From contig JAKZMJ010000031.1 of NCBI GenBank assembly GCA_030491005.1, positions 1 through 51,922 on the forward strand: 51,922 nucleotides of DNA, in the 5' to 3' direction. Under the pieces are notes generated by a model. That model was not told where the DNA came from. It saw only the letters and a program-made list of their open reading frames with translations, and did no database searches. Positions 21,233 through 30,800 of this stretch are shown here, piece by piece. Numbering within the stretch: position 1 is the first letter of the stretch; every line of letters begins with the position of its first letter. The position numbers and the translations under genes were made by a program. This stretch comes from Sulfurospirillum sp. GTDB lineage: Bacteria; Campylobacterota; Campylobacteria; Campylobacterales; Arcobacteraceae.

Positions 21233-21534
21233 GATGCAAGCTTTTTTTGAGCTAAAGCTATTAAATCGTTTAGTTTTGAAATATCTTCAAACTTAATCCA
21301 TGAATCAATACCAAAATTCTTAAAAGCATCATAATCATCCCAATCTTCAATAACTGCAATTGAAATAAAATTATCTTGACAATAAGAATGTTTATGTTCT
21401 TCATAATCAAAAATTGATTCAATATTTAAAAGTGCAACTTCACAATCCTTATAACATTCGCTTTTATAAAACTTCACATTATATTTTTTATCTATAACTG
21501 ATTCATCTAAATCAAAAAAAGTAACTATATTCAT
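21229..21534 (-). CDS. Conserved small protein of unknown function
   Basis: The 101-residue acidic protein (NIVTFFDLDESVIDKKYNVK ... VIEDWDDYDAFKNFGIDSW) has no signal peptide or membrane segment. It lies between hslU (56-base gap) and tatD (4-base overlap), so it belongs to this operon. I do not recognise the family. Its start follows GGAGTG. Confidence 0.75.
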   Translation of the reverse strand: MNIVTFFDLDESVIDKKYNVKFYKSECYKDCEVALLNIESIFDYEEHKHSYCQDNFISIAVIEDWDDYDAFKNFGIDSWIKFEDISKLNDLIALAQKKLAS

Positions 21535-21590
21535 AAAACACTCCTAATTTTTATACTTAAATCTAATTCTAGCGAAAAAATATTTAAACA

Positions 21591-22919
21591 TTACAAAATG
21601 TATCTTGTTAAATCTTCATTCTTTATAATATCACTTAATTTACTTTCTACTAAACTTTTTGTAATAATAATTTTTTGACCTTTTTTTTCATCAGCATCAA
21701 AGCTTATATCTTCAATAACTTTTTCAATAATTGTATATAATCTTCTAGCACCAATATCTTCTATTTTTTCATTAGCCTCAACACAATATTTTGCAAATGA
21801 ATGAATAGCATCATCTTCAAATTCTAAATCAACACCCTCAACTTTAAGTAAAGCCTTGTATTGTCTAAGTAAAGAGTTTTTTGTATTTGTTAGTATTTTG
21901 TATAAGGCTTCTTCATCTAGATTTTCTAATTCTACTCTTAAAGGAAATCGTCCTTGTAGTTCAGGTATCAAATCACTTGGCTTACTAACATGAAATGCAC
22001 CAGCAGCTATAAATAATATATGATCTGTTTTTATTTGACCAAATTTTGTTTGAACAGTACTTCCTTCAACAATTGGTAATAAATCTCTTTGTACTCCTTC
22101 TTTAGAAGGATCTTGATTATTGTTTTTTTTACTTGTAGCAATTTTATCTATTTCATCTAAGAAGATAATACCACCATTTTCACATCTTTTTAATGCTTCA
22201 ATTTTCATAGCTTCTTGGTCCAATAAATTCTCAGATGCACTATTTCTTAATAAAGTTTTTGCATTTTTTATTGTTACATCTTTTGTAATTTTTTCTTTGC
22301 CCATACCTGAAAAAATTTTATTTAAATTCTCTTGAATAGAACTCATATCCATAGGCATATTAGAATCTATAACTTCAACATGTGTGATTTTTGGAATGTC
22401 AATTTTAATTATTGTTTCGTCAAGCTCACCACTTAAAAGCTTTTTCTCTATTTTATTATAAGCTAATATAAAAGATTCTTTTGAATCCAAACTTGCTGTT
22501 TTAGGTAGAGGTGGCAGTAGTTTTTCAATAATTTGCTTGTTAACCTCAGTTTCAATTTGATCTTTTATTAAATCTTTAAATTCTCTTTTAACTAAATTCA
22601 TAGATTCAAAAACTAAATCTCTAATCATAGATTCAACATCACGCCCAACAAAACCAACTTCCGTATATTTACTAGCTTCAACTTTTATAAAAGGTAAAGA
22701 CATGATTTTTGCTAATCTTCGTGCTATTTCAGTTTTTCCAACTCCAGTACTTCCTATCATCAAAATATTTTTTGGCATAATATCTTCTTGTAGTTCTGGC
22801 TCAACTTTCATTCGTCTGTATCTATTTCGTAATGCCAAGGCAATAGTCTTCTTAGCTTCTTTTTGTCCTATTATATAGTCATCTAAGTGTTTAACAGTCT
22901 GTTTAGGTGTTAAATCCAT
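21591..22919 (-). CDS. hslU: HslU, ATPase subunit of the HslUV protease
   Basis: This 442-residue Clp/Hsp100 AAA+ unfoldase feeds proteins to HslV. Walker A is GSTGVGKT (56-63), the pore-loop region contains GFVGRDVE, Walker B is GGIIFLDEIDKI, and the sensor region carries PELQGRFPLRVEL. It ends in EDLTRYIL, the C-terminal tail that docks into HslV. It follows hslV by 5 bases. Confidence 0.97.
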   Translation of the reverse strand: MDLTPKQTVKHLDDYIIGQKEAKKTIALALRNRYRRMKVEPELQEDIMPKNILMIGSTGVGKTEIARRLAKIMSLPFIKVEASKYTEVGFVGRDVESMIRDLVFESMNLVKREFKDLIKDQIETEVNKQIIEKLLPPLPKTASLDSKESFILAYNKIEKKLLSGELDETIIKIDIPKITHVEVIDSNMPMDMSSIQENLNKIFSGMGKEKITKDVTIKNAKTLLRNSASENLLDQEAMKIEALKRCENGGIIFLDEIDKIATSKKNNNQDPSKEGVQRDLLPIVEGSTVQTKFGQIKTDHILFIAAGAFHVSKPSDLIPELQGRFPLRVELENLDEEALYKILTNTKNSLLRQYKALLKVEGVDLEFEDDAIHSFAKYCVEANEKIEDIGARRLYTIIEKVIEDISFDADEKKGQKIIITKSLVESKLSDIIKNEDLTRYIL

Positions 22920-22924
22920 TATGT

Positions 22925-23461
22925 TTAATCCTTAAGTTCTAATATTTTTATATTTTTATTCGTATATATACACAGTTCACCTGCAATATATAGTGATTCT
23001 TTTACTAAATCAACTTCATTTAAAGAAGAATGTTTATTTAATGCCCTTGCTGCTGAAATTGCAAAGTTTCCTCCACTTCCAATAGAAGCAATTGCTCCAT
23101 CTTCTGGTTCAACAACATCACCAGTACCACTTAATATAAAAATATGTTTTGTATTTAAAACTATCATCATGGCTTCTAATTTTCTTAAAAATTTATCTTT
23201 TCTCCATTCTTTAGCAAAAGATACTACTGCTTTTAGAAGGTCACCTTTTGTAAGTTCTAAATGTGTTTCAAACATATCAAATAAATTAAAAGCATCTGCT
23301 GTACTTCCTGCAAATCCTGCTAATACTTTTTCTTTATATAGTGTTCGTATTTTTGTAGCATTTCCTTTTAAAATAGAGTTACCAAAAGTTACTTGACCAT
23401 CTCCACCAATTACAGCTTTATTTTTTCCCTTAAAGGCTAGTATCGTTGTAGCATCAAACAT
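22925..23461 (-). CDS. hslV: HslV, peptidase subunit of the HslUV protease
   Basis: This 178-residue threonine peptidase is related to proteasome beta subunits. The sequence starts [12 protein letters not shown], so cleavage of a four-residue leader would expose the catalytic Thr5. The [10 protein letters not shown] and [14 protein letters not shown] motifs are typical. It lies 1 base after rplI and 5 bases before hslU. Confidence 0.97.
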   Translation of the reverse strand: MFDATTILAFKGKNKAVIGGDGQVTFGNSILKGNATKIRTLYKEKVLAGFAGSTADAFNLFDMFETHLELTKGDLLKAVVSFAKEWRKDKFLRKLEAMMIVLNTKHIFILSGTGDVVEPEDGAIASIGSGGNFAISAARALNKHSSLNEVDLVKESLYIAGELCIYTNKNIKILELKD

Positions 23462-23462
23462 A

Positions 23463-23909
23463 TTATTTTGCTATCACATCTATTTTAATAGTTCCATGAA
23501 TACCATGTCCTAATTTACAATCAATCTCAAATATACCAATAGATTTTATTTTATTTTTTAAAACAATTTGTTTTTTATCAATATCAATATTACCCTGAAT
23601 TTTTAAAATTTCTGAGATCTCTTTATTTGTAACTGAACCAATTAAATGACCATTAGCTCCAACTTGATGTTGAATTGTAAACTTCTGTGCATCTAATACA
23701 TTAGAAACTTCTTTTGCTTTATTAATCTCATCTAGTTGATCATTTTTCATTTTTTTTTGTTTGGCTTTATATTTATTTAAAACTTCAGTACTTGCATGTA
23801 AAGCCAAACCTTTTTTAATTAAAAAATTTTTACCATAACCATCTTTTACTTCTTTAACTTCACCTTGTTTACCAGTACCTTGTACATCTTTTATTAATAA
23901 TACTTTCAC
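23463..23909 (-). CDS. rplI: 50S ribosomal protein bL9
   Basis: The 148-residue ribosomal protein begins [20 protein letters not shown], with the N-terminal domain signature [14 protein letters not shown] long charged connecting helix (residues 50-75) and a C-terminal RNA-binding domain follow. It appears to be the first gene of the rplI-hslV-hslU run. Confidence 0.97.
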   Translation of the reverse strand: MKVLLIKDVQGTGKQGEVKEVKDGYGKNFLIKKGLALHASTEVLNKYKAKQKKMKNDQLDEINKAKEVSNVLDAQKFTIQHQVGANGHLIGSVTNKEISEILKIQGNIDIDKKQIVLKNKIKSIGIFEIDCKLGHGIHGTIKIDVIAK

Positions 23910-23939
23910 TATAACTCCAATAAATTATTTTTTATATAT

Positions 23940-23945
23940 ATTATA
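23940..23945 (-). promoter_or_regulatory. Likely -10 box of the rplI operon
   Basis: TATAAT (minus strand) lies about 30 bases upstream of the rplI start in the 68-base gap after the preceding gene. No good -35 is visible, which is usual for Campylobacterota sigma-70 promoters. The ribosome site is TTGGAG. Confidence 0.4.
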
Positions 23946-23977
23946 TTTAAACTATTTGCAAACTTTTAAATATAGTT

Positions 23978-24247
23978 TTACCATAAGGAACATGTGTCTA
24001 GTTTTTTTTTATTTATTTCTAAAAATATTTCATTATCATAATCAAAATATATAGAGTACTCTCCAAAATATAATGTTCTTTCTATATTTTGTTTATTTAA
24101 ATATATTTCATTTTCATCAAAATACAAAGTTGATAAATAATACTCCACTAAAGAAGGTGCCATAATATCAATTTTATTTTCTAAAGAATTAAAATCATTA
24201 ACTTCAAAAGTATTGTATAAAATATTTTTATCTAAAAGTGTAATCAT
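23978..24247 (-). CDS. Small protein of unknown function
   Basis: The 89-residue acidic product (MITLLDKNILYNTFEVNDF ...) has no signal peptide, membrane segment or motif I recognise. It is six bases downstream of the coiled-coil gene and probably co-transcribed with it. Confidence 0.6.
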   Translation of the reverse strand: MITLLDKNILYNTFEVNDFNSLENKIDIMAPSLVEYYLSTLYFDENEIYLNKQNIERTLYFGEYSIYFDYDNEIFLEINKKKLDTCSLW

Positions 24248-24253
24248 TGTTTA

Positions 24254-24682
24254 TTATTTAAAGCCATTCAACAAAGAAGTCATTCTATTTAAATCAATTT
24301 TATTTTCAGATTCTTGATTTATTTTTATTATACTCTCATCAAAGTTTTCATTTTCATTTGACGTTTTTTTATCAAGTACAGTAATTTTTTCAACAACATT
24401 ATTGCTATTTATATTAGAATTACTTTTATTTCCTAACAATGATTCTATTTTCCCAAGCATTGAATTCATACTTGTTGATTTTTCTTCATCAGTATTATTT
24501 AGAACATTTATGTTGTTTTCTAAGTTCTTAACTTTCTGAAGTAATTCTTCTTTTTCTTTTTTTAAGTTTTTAAAATCATTGCCTAAGGAATGATTTTCAT
24601 TTTGTAAATCTTCATATGCCCCTATTAGTTTTGTCAAAGCCTCATTTAACTTTGCAACAGTTTCGTTATTAAGCGTACTCAT
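24254..24682 (-). CDS. Coiled-coil protein of unknown function
   Basis: The 142-residue product has a heptad-rich coiled coil over about residues 10-65 (LIGAYEDLQNENHSLGNDF ... EELLQKVKNLENNINVL). A low-complexity Asn/Ser linker follows, and the protein ends in the short motif DLNRMTSLLNGF. The layout resembles small cell-division or scaffold coiled coils (ZapB-like), but that is only a resemblance. Confidence 0.65.
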   Translation of the reverse strand: MSTLNNETVAKLNEALTKLIGAYEDLQNENHSLGNDFKNLKKEKEELLQKVKNLENNINVLNNTDEEKSTSMNSMLGKIESLLGNKSNSNINSNNVVEKITVLDKKTSNENENFDESIIKINQESENKIDLNRMTSLLNGFK

Positions 24683-24732
24683 TATACTAGTCCTTTAAAA
24701 TATTTTATTCATAATCTGTATTATTGCTAATT

Positions 24733-26700
24733 TTAACTGATAATTCCATCAATTTTTAATAAATAATCTACACTTGGTTTTCTTTTTGCAAAATTATAAA
24801 ATAATATGTCCATATCTATAGACCCTCCTTTGCTTAAAATATTATTTTTATATTCTAAGGCAAGCTCTTTATTAAATATATTTTTAGACTCAATAAACAT
24901 ATAAAAAGCATCAGCACTAAGAACTTCAGCCCATTTATAAGAATAGTATCCAGCACTATAACCACCTGCAAATATATGAGAGAATGAATTTTGAAATTTA
25001 TTATATGAAGGAGGATTTAGAACAGAAATCTTTTCTCTAATGTCATTTAATAATCTTTGAACTTCTTCTTCCTTCTTATATAGTTTTTGATGTAATTTAA
25101 AATCAAATAAAGCAAATTCTACTTGTCTCATCATAGTAAGTGAAGATTGAAAGTTTTTTGCCTTAATAATTTTATCTATATCCTCATCACTTAAAACTTT
25201 TTTAGTTTGATAATGTTTTGCAAAGAGTTTTAAAACTTGTTTATCATAAGCAAAATATTCTAAAAATTGAGAAGGAAACTCAACCGTATCCCAAGCAACT
25301 CCAGAAATTCCACTAACATAAGGTTCTTCAATATCACTTACTAAATGGTGCAAAGCATGTCCCATTTCATGAAACAAAGTTACCACATCATCATGTCTTA
25401 ATAAAGAGGGGGTATCTTTTGTTGAAGGTGAAAAATTACAAACTATATATGCCGTAGGAAGATGGATATCATCATTTGAGTCTTTATAAAATGAATGCCA
25501 ATTATTCATCCAAGCCCCACCTTGCTTATCTTTTCTAGCTTCAAGATCTATAAATATTCTTGAAAACACCTTTTCATTTGTACTTAAATCATATATTTTT
25601 ACCTTTTCATCCCAAGAAGATGAGCTAACTTGTGTAAACTTTATATCAAACAGTTGATGTAAAAAATCGAAAAATCCTTTCAAAACTGATTCTTGTTCAA
25701 AGTATGGTTTATAATATTCTTCATCAATATCATACTTTTCTTTTTTTAGTTTTTGTGAATAATAAGACATATCACTTGATTTAAAATCTTTAATTCCATC
25801 TTTTAGTGCTAAGAGTTTTATTTCTTCAAGTTCTTCTTTTGCTTTTACTTTGCCTTTTATTGCTAATTCTTCTAAAAAAGAAATTACATCATTTTCTTTG
25901 GAAGCCATTTTTGTTTGTAAAGAATAATGTGCATAAGAATTAAAACCTAAGATTTTCACTTTCTCATCTTTTAGCTTTAAAATTTCAACTATTAATTTTT
26001 CATTTTCTTTTGCTCTTGTACAATATGCTTTATATATTTCTTCTCTTTTAGCTCTTGAACTACCATAAGTAATATATGCAATATAAGAAGGCATTTGTAA
26101 AGTAAACTTATATTTTGTTTTTTCTTCATGTTTAAAACTAGCTATTTGTAAATCAGATTTTGGCAATTCTTTTACATCTTCATAATCTTCTATTATCATC
26201 TCAAATTCATTTGTTGCATCTAAAACATTTTGTGAAAATTGATTTGCTAAATTACTTAGCTTTAAATTAATAGTTTTTAATTTATCTTTTTCTTCATTTT
26301 TTAAGTGGCAACCTGATAGTTTAAAATCTCTTATTTCATTTTCAAGAACTTTATTTTGTATAGTACTTAAAGATAGATTATACTTAGACTGTATATCAAT
26401 TATAGATATATAAATGTTTTCATTTTGACCTAACTCAGTTTCATATAAAGAAATTAGAGGAAGACATTCTTCTTGAACTTTCTGTGTAATCTTAGAATTT
26501 TTTACACTATTCATATGGAAAATAGGAGTTAAAAAATCATTCAATTCCTCCCCTACTTCTTGATATGGTTTCATAAAGTTTTGATATGTCTTTTCTTTTA
26601 TATTCAAAAGCTTCTCAATTTCTTTTTTACTAAGAGATAATTTCTTTTCTAATAATACTTTGCTATTTTCTAAATTTTTATATGTAAATTCTTTAAACAT
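24733..26700 (-). CDS. M3-family oligopeptidase (PrlC/OpdA-like)
   Basis: This 655-residue zinc metallopeptidase degrades short peptides in the cytoplasm. The zinc site is TLFHEMGHALHHLVS, with the third ligand region SQFLEYFAYD downstream. FAGGYSAGYYSYKW is the substrate-binding loop typical of M3 enzymes. No signal peptide is present. It lies between prmC and the coiled-coil gene with gaps of about 50 bases. Confidence 0.93.
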   Translation of the reverse strand: MFKEFTYKNLENSKVLLEKKLSLSKKEIEKLLNIKEKTYQNFMKPYQEVGEELNDFLTPIFHMNSVKNSKITQKVQEECLPLISLYETELGQNENIYISIIDIQSKYNLSLSTIQNKVLENEIRDFKLSGCHLKNEEKDKLKTINLKLSNLANQFSQNVLDATNEFEMIIEDYEDVKELPKSDLQIASFKHEEKTKYKFTLQMPSYIAYITYGSSRAKREEIYKAYCTRAKENEKLIVEILKLKDEKVKILGFNSYAHYSLQTKMASKENDVISFLEELAIKGKVKAKEELEEIKLLALKDGIKDFKSSDMSYYSQKLKKEKYDIDEEYYKPYFEQESVLKGFFDFLHQLFDIKFTQVSSSSWDEKVKIYDLSTNEKVFSRIFIDLEARKDKQGGAWMNNWHSFYKDSNDDIHLPTAYIVCNFSPSTKDTPSLLRHDDVVTLFHEMGHALHHLVSDIEEPYVSGISGVAWDTVEFPSQFLEYFAYDKQVLKLFAKHYQTKKVLSDEDIDKIIKAKNFQSSLTMMRQVEFALFDFKLHQKLYKKEEEVQRLLNDIREKISVLNPPSYNKFQNSFSHIFAGGYSAGYYSYKWAEVLSADAFYMFIESKNIFNKELALEYKNNILSKGGSIDMDILFYNFAKRKPSVDYLLKIDGIIS

Positions 26701-26749
26701 TTTAATCCTTTTATTTTTATTGTTTATTTTATAATGTATTTTATTGCTT

Positions 26750-27583
26750 TTATATATTAAATTCCATCAAAAATCCTCTGTCAAAATTTGAATAATCTTT
26801 ATAAAACTCTAATGATTTTATATCAAACTTTTTTGAAAAATTTATTATAGATTTTTTTTGATCGTATCCAAATTCACAATAAAAGTATTTTATCTTTTTA
26901 GTGCTTATTTCTTCTAATAGAGTTTTTATTAGTTCATCTCCTTTATTGCCTGCAAATAAAGCATTTTTTGGTTCAAACTTTACATTTTTTGGCAAGACAT
27001 AATCATCTGCTATATAAGGTGGATTTGATATACACATATCACAAGATTTGGCGATATCTTCTGAAATATTTTCTAATAAATCAGACTTAATAAATTCTAT
27101 TTGATGCTCAATTTTATGCTTTTTTGCATTTTTTAAAGCTAAGTTTAAAGCATCATCATTAATATCGACAGCTATACTTTGTAAACTTGGAATTAATTTT
27201 GCCAACATTATAGATATGATACCACTTCCTGTTCCTACTTCTATGATCTTAGGATTTTTAATACTTTTTAAAAGCTCGTAAGCTTTTTCCACCAAGAGTT
27301 CTGTTTCTGGTCTTGGTATTAAAATGTTTTCTTCTATTAAAAAGGTTTCACCATAAAAAGATACTTTATTTGTTAAATATTCTAAAGGATAGTGCTTAGC
27401 TCTTTTATTTATTAGTTTTTCTAATTCTTTGTTTTTTGTAAAAGTTTTATCTTGATTTAGGTGTAAATAAATGACATTTACATCTAATAAATACATTATA
27501 AGTATTTCTACTTCTTTAGCAGGTATATGTGTAACTTCTTTTAACAAAGGTGCATATTGTTTTACACATTGTTTTATAGTCAT
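26750..27583 (-). CDS. prmC: Peptide chain release factor methyltransferase PrmC
   Basis: This 277-residue SAM-dependent methyltransferase modifies the Gln of the GGQ motif in RF1/RF2. The SAM loop is EVGTGSGIISIMLA and the active-site motif is SNPPYIADDYVLP. LIPRPETELLVE precedes the Rossmann core as in other PrmC proteins. It is the most upstream gene of the minus-strand core run. Confidence 0.95.
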   Translation of the reverse strand: MTIKQCVKQYAPLLKEVTHIPAKEVEILIMYLLDVNVIYLHLNQDKTFTKNKELEKLINKRAKHYPLEYLTNKVSFYGETFLIEENILIPRPETELLVEKAYELLKSIKNPKIIEVGTGSGIISIMLAKLIPSLQSIAVDINDDALNLALKNAKKHKIEHQIEFIKSDLLENISEDIAKSCDMCISNPPYIADDYVLPKNVKFEPKNALFAGNKGDELIKTLLEEISTKKIKYFYCEFGYDQKKSIINFSKKFDIKSLEFYKDYSNFDRGFLMEFNI

Positions 27584-27950
27584 TTACTTCCTTTTTTATA
27601 TATATTGTCATTTTATCAAGTAAACTTTACCATTTTGTAAAAATGATTTTAATGAAATACTTTAGAAATTTATCAAAGTTTTACTTTGTTTTTTATAAAA
27701 ATTTTCTAATTAAATATTGTTTGATTTTTATATTGCCAATTCAAGTCATAAGTGAAACATTATAATTTTTCTTTATTTAATTGCTATACTAATTCCAATT
27801 GATTATTTAAAATATCTCAAAAATACAAATCAAACTATAAATCTTCTTACGCCAATTCACACTTAAAGTGCAATATATTGACTACTTCTTTTTGTATATT
27901 TCTTATTTTGATGTTCTAAGGATTTACTACTTGGTATTTTGTTTTCTGCT
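27584..27950. other. AT-rich intergenic stretch, no gene seen
   Basis: This stretch must hold the prmC promoter on the minus strand and the boundary between core genes and the integron side. I find no coding frame or convincing repeat in it. Confidence 0.5.
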
Positions 27951-28290
27951 CTATATCAAAGTGCTTACACTAGCATCTATAACCAAAACATAGTTTGCAG
28001 TTTGCTTCAAATCTATAATACCATTATCCAAACTAGCAAGACCAGCAATAAACCTAGACATAGTAATATTTTTATTATCATAATCTTTTATAGCACTTAA
28101 AGATGCACCAGCAGTATTAGCAACCTTGTATTTGTTTGCTTCAAGATTAGTATTCGTATTAAATGCAGAATCTTCTGTAGGGAATAGGCCTTTAGCTTTT
28201 GTTTTTCTTTTTATTGTAGCATTTAGAGATTCTATTGGATTTGTAGTATAAATAAGTTTTTTTACAGTTTCTAAATATTTAAAAACATAG
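27951..28290 (-). pseudogene. Chimeric remnant: IS256-type transposase fused to an unknown fragment
   Basis: One open frame reads IYTTNPIESLNATIKRKTKA then KGLFPTEDSAF, the conserved C-terminal region of IS256 (mutator) transposases. Without a stop it continues as ANKYKVANTAGASLSAIKDY and ends at 27951. The second half is not transposase-like and I do not recognise it. No start codon with a ribosome site is evident, so it is probably a recombination scar rather than a gene. Confidence 0.55.
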
Positions 28291-28340
28291 TTTTTAATAT
28301 GACTATAAAATTAGCTTATTTGGGGCTATTTTCACAGTCT
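28291..28340 (+). mobile_element. Right-end remnant of IS-F (IS1182-like)
   Basis: About 50 bases ending TTCACAGTCT are the same as the right ends at 32074 and 45746. The rest of the element is gone. It abuts an attC end exactly as the other copies do. Confidence 0.75.
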
Positions 28341-28357
28341 GAAGGACTTGTTATAGG
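28341..28357 (-). repeat. Partial attC site after the mazF cassette
   Basis: GAAGGACTTGTTATAGG is the gene-proximal end of an attC (minus-strand TAACAAG), only 4 bases from the toxin stop codon. The other arm was replaced by the IS-F remnant. Confidence 0.6.
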
Positions 28358-28360
28358 TGG

Positions 28361-28696
28361 TTAACCAACATCTTCAAATCTTAGACAAAGTACATCTACT
28401 ATTTTTTTTCTAGTGATAAAATTATCAATATAAGTTAATCTTTTAATTAATCGACTTTTTGAAATAGTTCTAATTTGTTGGCAAAGTAGAATTGATGGAA
28501 TTTCTAGTTCATCTTCTAATAATAATTCATTTGGATATATCTTTCTTCCATCTTTCAATGATGTTATTGGAATTATTGTAACAACATCGAGTAAATTCTC
28601 ATAGTTATTTGAAATAATTAAAACTGGTCTTTTACCGAACTGTTCTCGTCCAACAGTCGGATTTAAATCTGCTAGATATACATCATATTGATTCAT
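28361..28696 (-). CDS. MazF/PemK-type endoribonuclease toxin
   Basis: The 111-residue PemK/MazF-fold toxin is probably a sequence-specific mRNA interferase. Family signatures are YDVYLADLNPTVGREQFGKR, RPVLIISNN and CQQIRTISKSRL, which include the catalytic Arg and Thr/Ser positions. It overlaps the antitoxin gene by 4 bases. As a complete two-gene cassette followed by attC, it is the type of toxin-antitoxin module that stabilises integron arrays. Confidence 0.9.
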   Translation of the reverse strand: MNQYDVYLADLNPTVGREQFGKRPVLIISNNYENLLDVVTIIPITSLKDGRKIYPNELLLEDELEIPSILLCQQIRTISKSRLIKRLTYIDNFITRKKIVDVLCLRFEDVG

Positions 28697-28938
28697 CTAA
28701 TAATCTGCTCATCTGTGTATTGAAATTCATTTTCAATACTATTCATATCTTGAATATATAATTCATCTTTTGAAGCTTCTATCATTGCTAATTTATATTG
28801 CTCTTTCTTTTGTTTTTCTATCAAAAGCTGTAAAGCATTTGATACTAATTCTGAAAATGATTGATATTGATTTATAATATGATTCAATTCCAAATTATGA
28901 AATAATTCATCTCTTATAGCTACTGTTTTCCTTATCAT
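28693..28938 (-). CDS. Ribbon-helix-helix antitoxin of the MazF-type toxin
   Basis: The 81-residue protein has an N-terminal RHH DNA-binding region (IRKTVAIRDELFHNLELNHI) and an acidic C-terminal tail (ELYIQDMNSIENEFQYTDEQ) that would wrap the toxin. It is the first gene of the pair, with an AAGGAG ribosome site. Autoregulation by the complex is expected from the family. Confidence 0.8.
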   Translation of the reverse strand: MIRKTVAIRDELFHNLELNHIINQYQSFSELVSNALQLLIEKQKKEQYKLAMIEASKDELYIQDMNSIENEFQYTDEQIIR

Positions 28939-28948
28939 AACTAACTCC

Positions 28949-28961
28949 TTACTAATAGTAA
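28949..28961. promoter_or_regulatory. Palindrome upstream of the antitoxin gene
   Basis: TTACTAATAGTAA is a 6-bp inverted repeat with one central base, next to the ribosome site of the antitoxin gene. It is a candidate operator for the toxin-antitoxin complex. Confidence 0.35.
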
Positions 28962-29029
28962 TATTTAATTCATACTTTTATCATACCATAATTATTTAAG
29001 AGTTTGTTTAAGTTTAAGAAATATTGACC

Positions 29030-29161
29030 TATAACGGTCGAAGTGAGGAACACGGCGATTTAACGGCTTGATAATTTACTATTTAAGTATCTTAATGCGA
29101 CACTTAAAAGGTCGCTAAATCGCCGTGGTAGCCTTGTTTCTCCTCCTCTGATTTGTTAGAT
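29030..29161 (-). repeat. attC recombination site
   Basis: It runs from TATAACGGTCG to TTTGTTAGA. Inner arms CACGGCGATTTA and TAAATCGCCGTG are perfect inverted repeats, giving the long imperfect palindrome of an attC folded as single-stranded DNA. It shares long blocks with the sites at 35835 and 38427, like the homogeneous repeats of Vibrio superintegrons. Confidence 0.85.
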
Positions 29162-29184
29162 GTCGGACTAATTAACAGCTTGAA

Positions 29185-30147
29185 TTATTCAGAAATAGTT
29201 ATATCACTACAAGTTACATTTCCTGTTGTTGTTAATGTTCCACCTGTCATATTTGAATTTGATGATTGCCATCTATCAACTGTAAGATTAGAATAATTAC
29301 TACAATTTGACACATTAAAATCAAATGAAATTACTTGAGGAAATCCTTCTCCATCTGTTGTTAGTGTATATCCTGTATTTGTAGTATTTAATTCTTTAAT
29401 AAATCCACCACTCAATGCTCTTCCTGCTCCACTTGTTCCTTCTGAACTATGTGAACCTAATATATTATTATTTTCATCAAATAATAAACTGATCTTATTT
29501 TTATACTCTGTTCCTGAATTATTATAAACTAAATCAAATTGAGCTATTTTCGCAGGTGTATTTGTAATAAATCCAAATGCTTCCATTGTATTACTTACCC
29601 AAGTTTGGTCTGCCATCGTAGCTTTTCCAGTTGAATATTGCACATCTCCTGTAAATTTACTTACATAAAATAAATTAACTGCTTTATCTGCTGTTACAAG
29701 TAAATTAGTTGGGAATTTTACTGTTACAGTATGAGTCACTGCACCTTGTGTAATAATTGTAGAAGCGTAGTCTGTTTCAGTTGTACTAAATTGCCAAGAT
29801 GTAGTATCATCTTCTGGAACTGTAGTATTTGTTGAATAATATGTTGTACCATTATCAATAAATTTTACTTTTATTCTAAATCCCATTGGTGTCCATCTAA
29901 CATGAGTATATGTTCCAACTGCTGGTTTTACACCTGATAAAGCTTGTCCTATTGATGTAGCTGATGAACTACTACCATTTAGTTTTAAATATTTTGTACC
30001 ATCTAAAATTGTTATTATCGTCTTATCATCTTTAATAAGTTCAACTTTTAATTTGATTTCATCAATTTCAACTTGACTTCCACTTTCTCCAAATGCTCCA
30101 AATAAACTACTTCCAATAAAAAGTAATGCTAATAATATTTTTTTCAT
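29185..30147 (-). CDS. Exported protein of unknown function
   Basis: The 320-residue product has a signal peptide (KKILLALLFIGSSLFGAFG) and a Thr/Ser/Asn-rich, beta-strand-rich body without Cys until the last 50 residues (NVSNCSNYS, TGNVTCSD), which suggests one disulphide. It begins 10 bases after the lipoprotein gene stop, so the two form an operon in one cassette. It is probably surface or periplasmic. I do not recognise a named family. Confidence 0.65.
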   Translation of the reverse strand: MKKILLALLFIGSSLFGAFGESGSQVEIDEIKLKVELIKDDKTIITILDGTKYLKLNGSSSSATSIGQALSGVKPAVGTYTHVRWTPMGFRIKVKFIDNGTTYYSTNTTVPEDDTTSWQFSTTETDYASTIITQGAVTHTVTVKFPTNLLVTADKAVNLFYVSKFTGDVQYSTGKATMADQTWVSNTMEAFGFITNTPAKIAQFDLVYNNSGTEYKNKISLLFDENNNILGSHSSEGTSGAGRALSGGFIKELNTTNTGYTLTTDGEGFPQVISFDFNVSNCSNYSNLTVDRWQSSNSNMTGGTLTTTGNVTCSDITISE

Positions 30148-30157
30148 AATAAACTCC

Positions 30158-30778
30158 TTATTTTAATTCAACTGATTTAACAGTTAATCTATTCGTTCCA
30201 TTTTTAACTATATCAATATAGTTATCCATGCTTGATTTTACATTATTTGTAGTTTTTAATGTATAATTTTTAGTATCTGTATATTGTCTAAAACCTGGAG
30301 TCTTCAATAAATCTGAAATCTCATTTTCCATGGCTTTAGTTTTTTGATTCAAATCAATATATGATAAATCATAAATACCTAAATCTTTACATTTTGAAAC
30401 ATCTACTGTCGTTGTATCACTTCTATTACTATCAAAATTTTGAAGTAATAATGCTATATTTAGAGTTTTATTACTTGGATTACTACTATTACTATCGCCT
30501 AAAGTATAGGGAGTAATTAAATCTCCTACAGGTGCTTGTCCTAATGATAATGTATTTAAAAAGAACTCAATTGTTTCCCCAGATTTATATTTAAAGCCAC
30601 CACTTGCATCTGTATAACCACTTTGTGTAGCTGTTTCGTATTTTAGCCCATATACTGGTGCATCTACAAAAGTTCCTGTTTTTATATCATCTGTAGTGCT
30701 ATTACTAGTACTACCACAACCACTTAAAATAAAAGTGGCACTTAATCCAACAAGCATAAGCTTTAAAAATTTATTCAT
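30158..30778 (-). CDS. Lipoprotein of unknown function
   Basis: The 206-residue product has a clear lipobox (FILSGC, Cys about residue 21). It is followed by GTFVDAPVYGLKYETATQSG and YTDASGGFKYKSGETIEFF, a domain seen at the start of many large surface lipoproteins and adhesins of marine bacteria. Here it is short, so it may be a minimal or truncated form. It is paired with the downstream exported protein. Confidence 0.65.
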   Translation of the reverse strand: MNKFLKLMLVGLSATFILSGCGSTSNSTTDDIKTGTFVDAPVYGLKYETATQSGYTDASGGFKYKSGETIEFFLNTLSLGQAPVGDLITPYTLGDSNSSNPSNKTLNIALLLQNFDSNRSDTTTVDVSKCKDLGIYDLSYIDLNQKTKAMENEISDLLKTPGFRQYTDTKNYTLKTTNNVKSSMDNYIDIVKNGTNRLTVKSVELK

Positions 30779-30800
30779 GAAATCATCCTTTTTTTAATTG

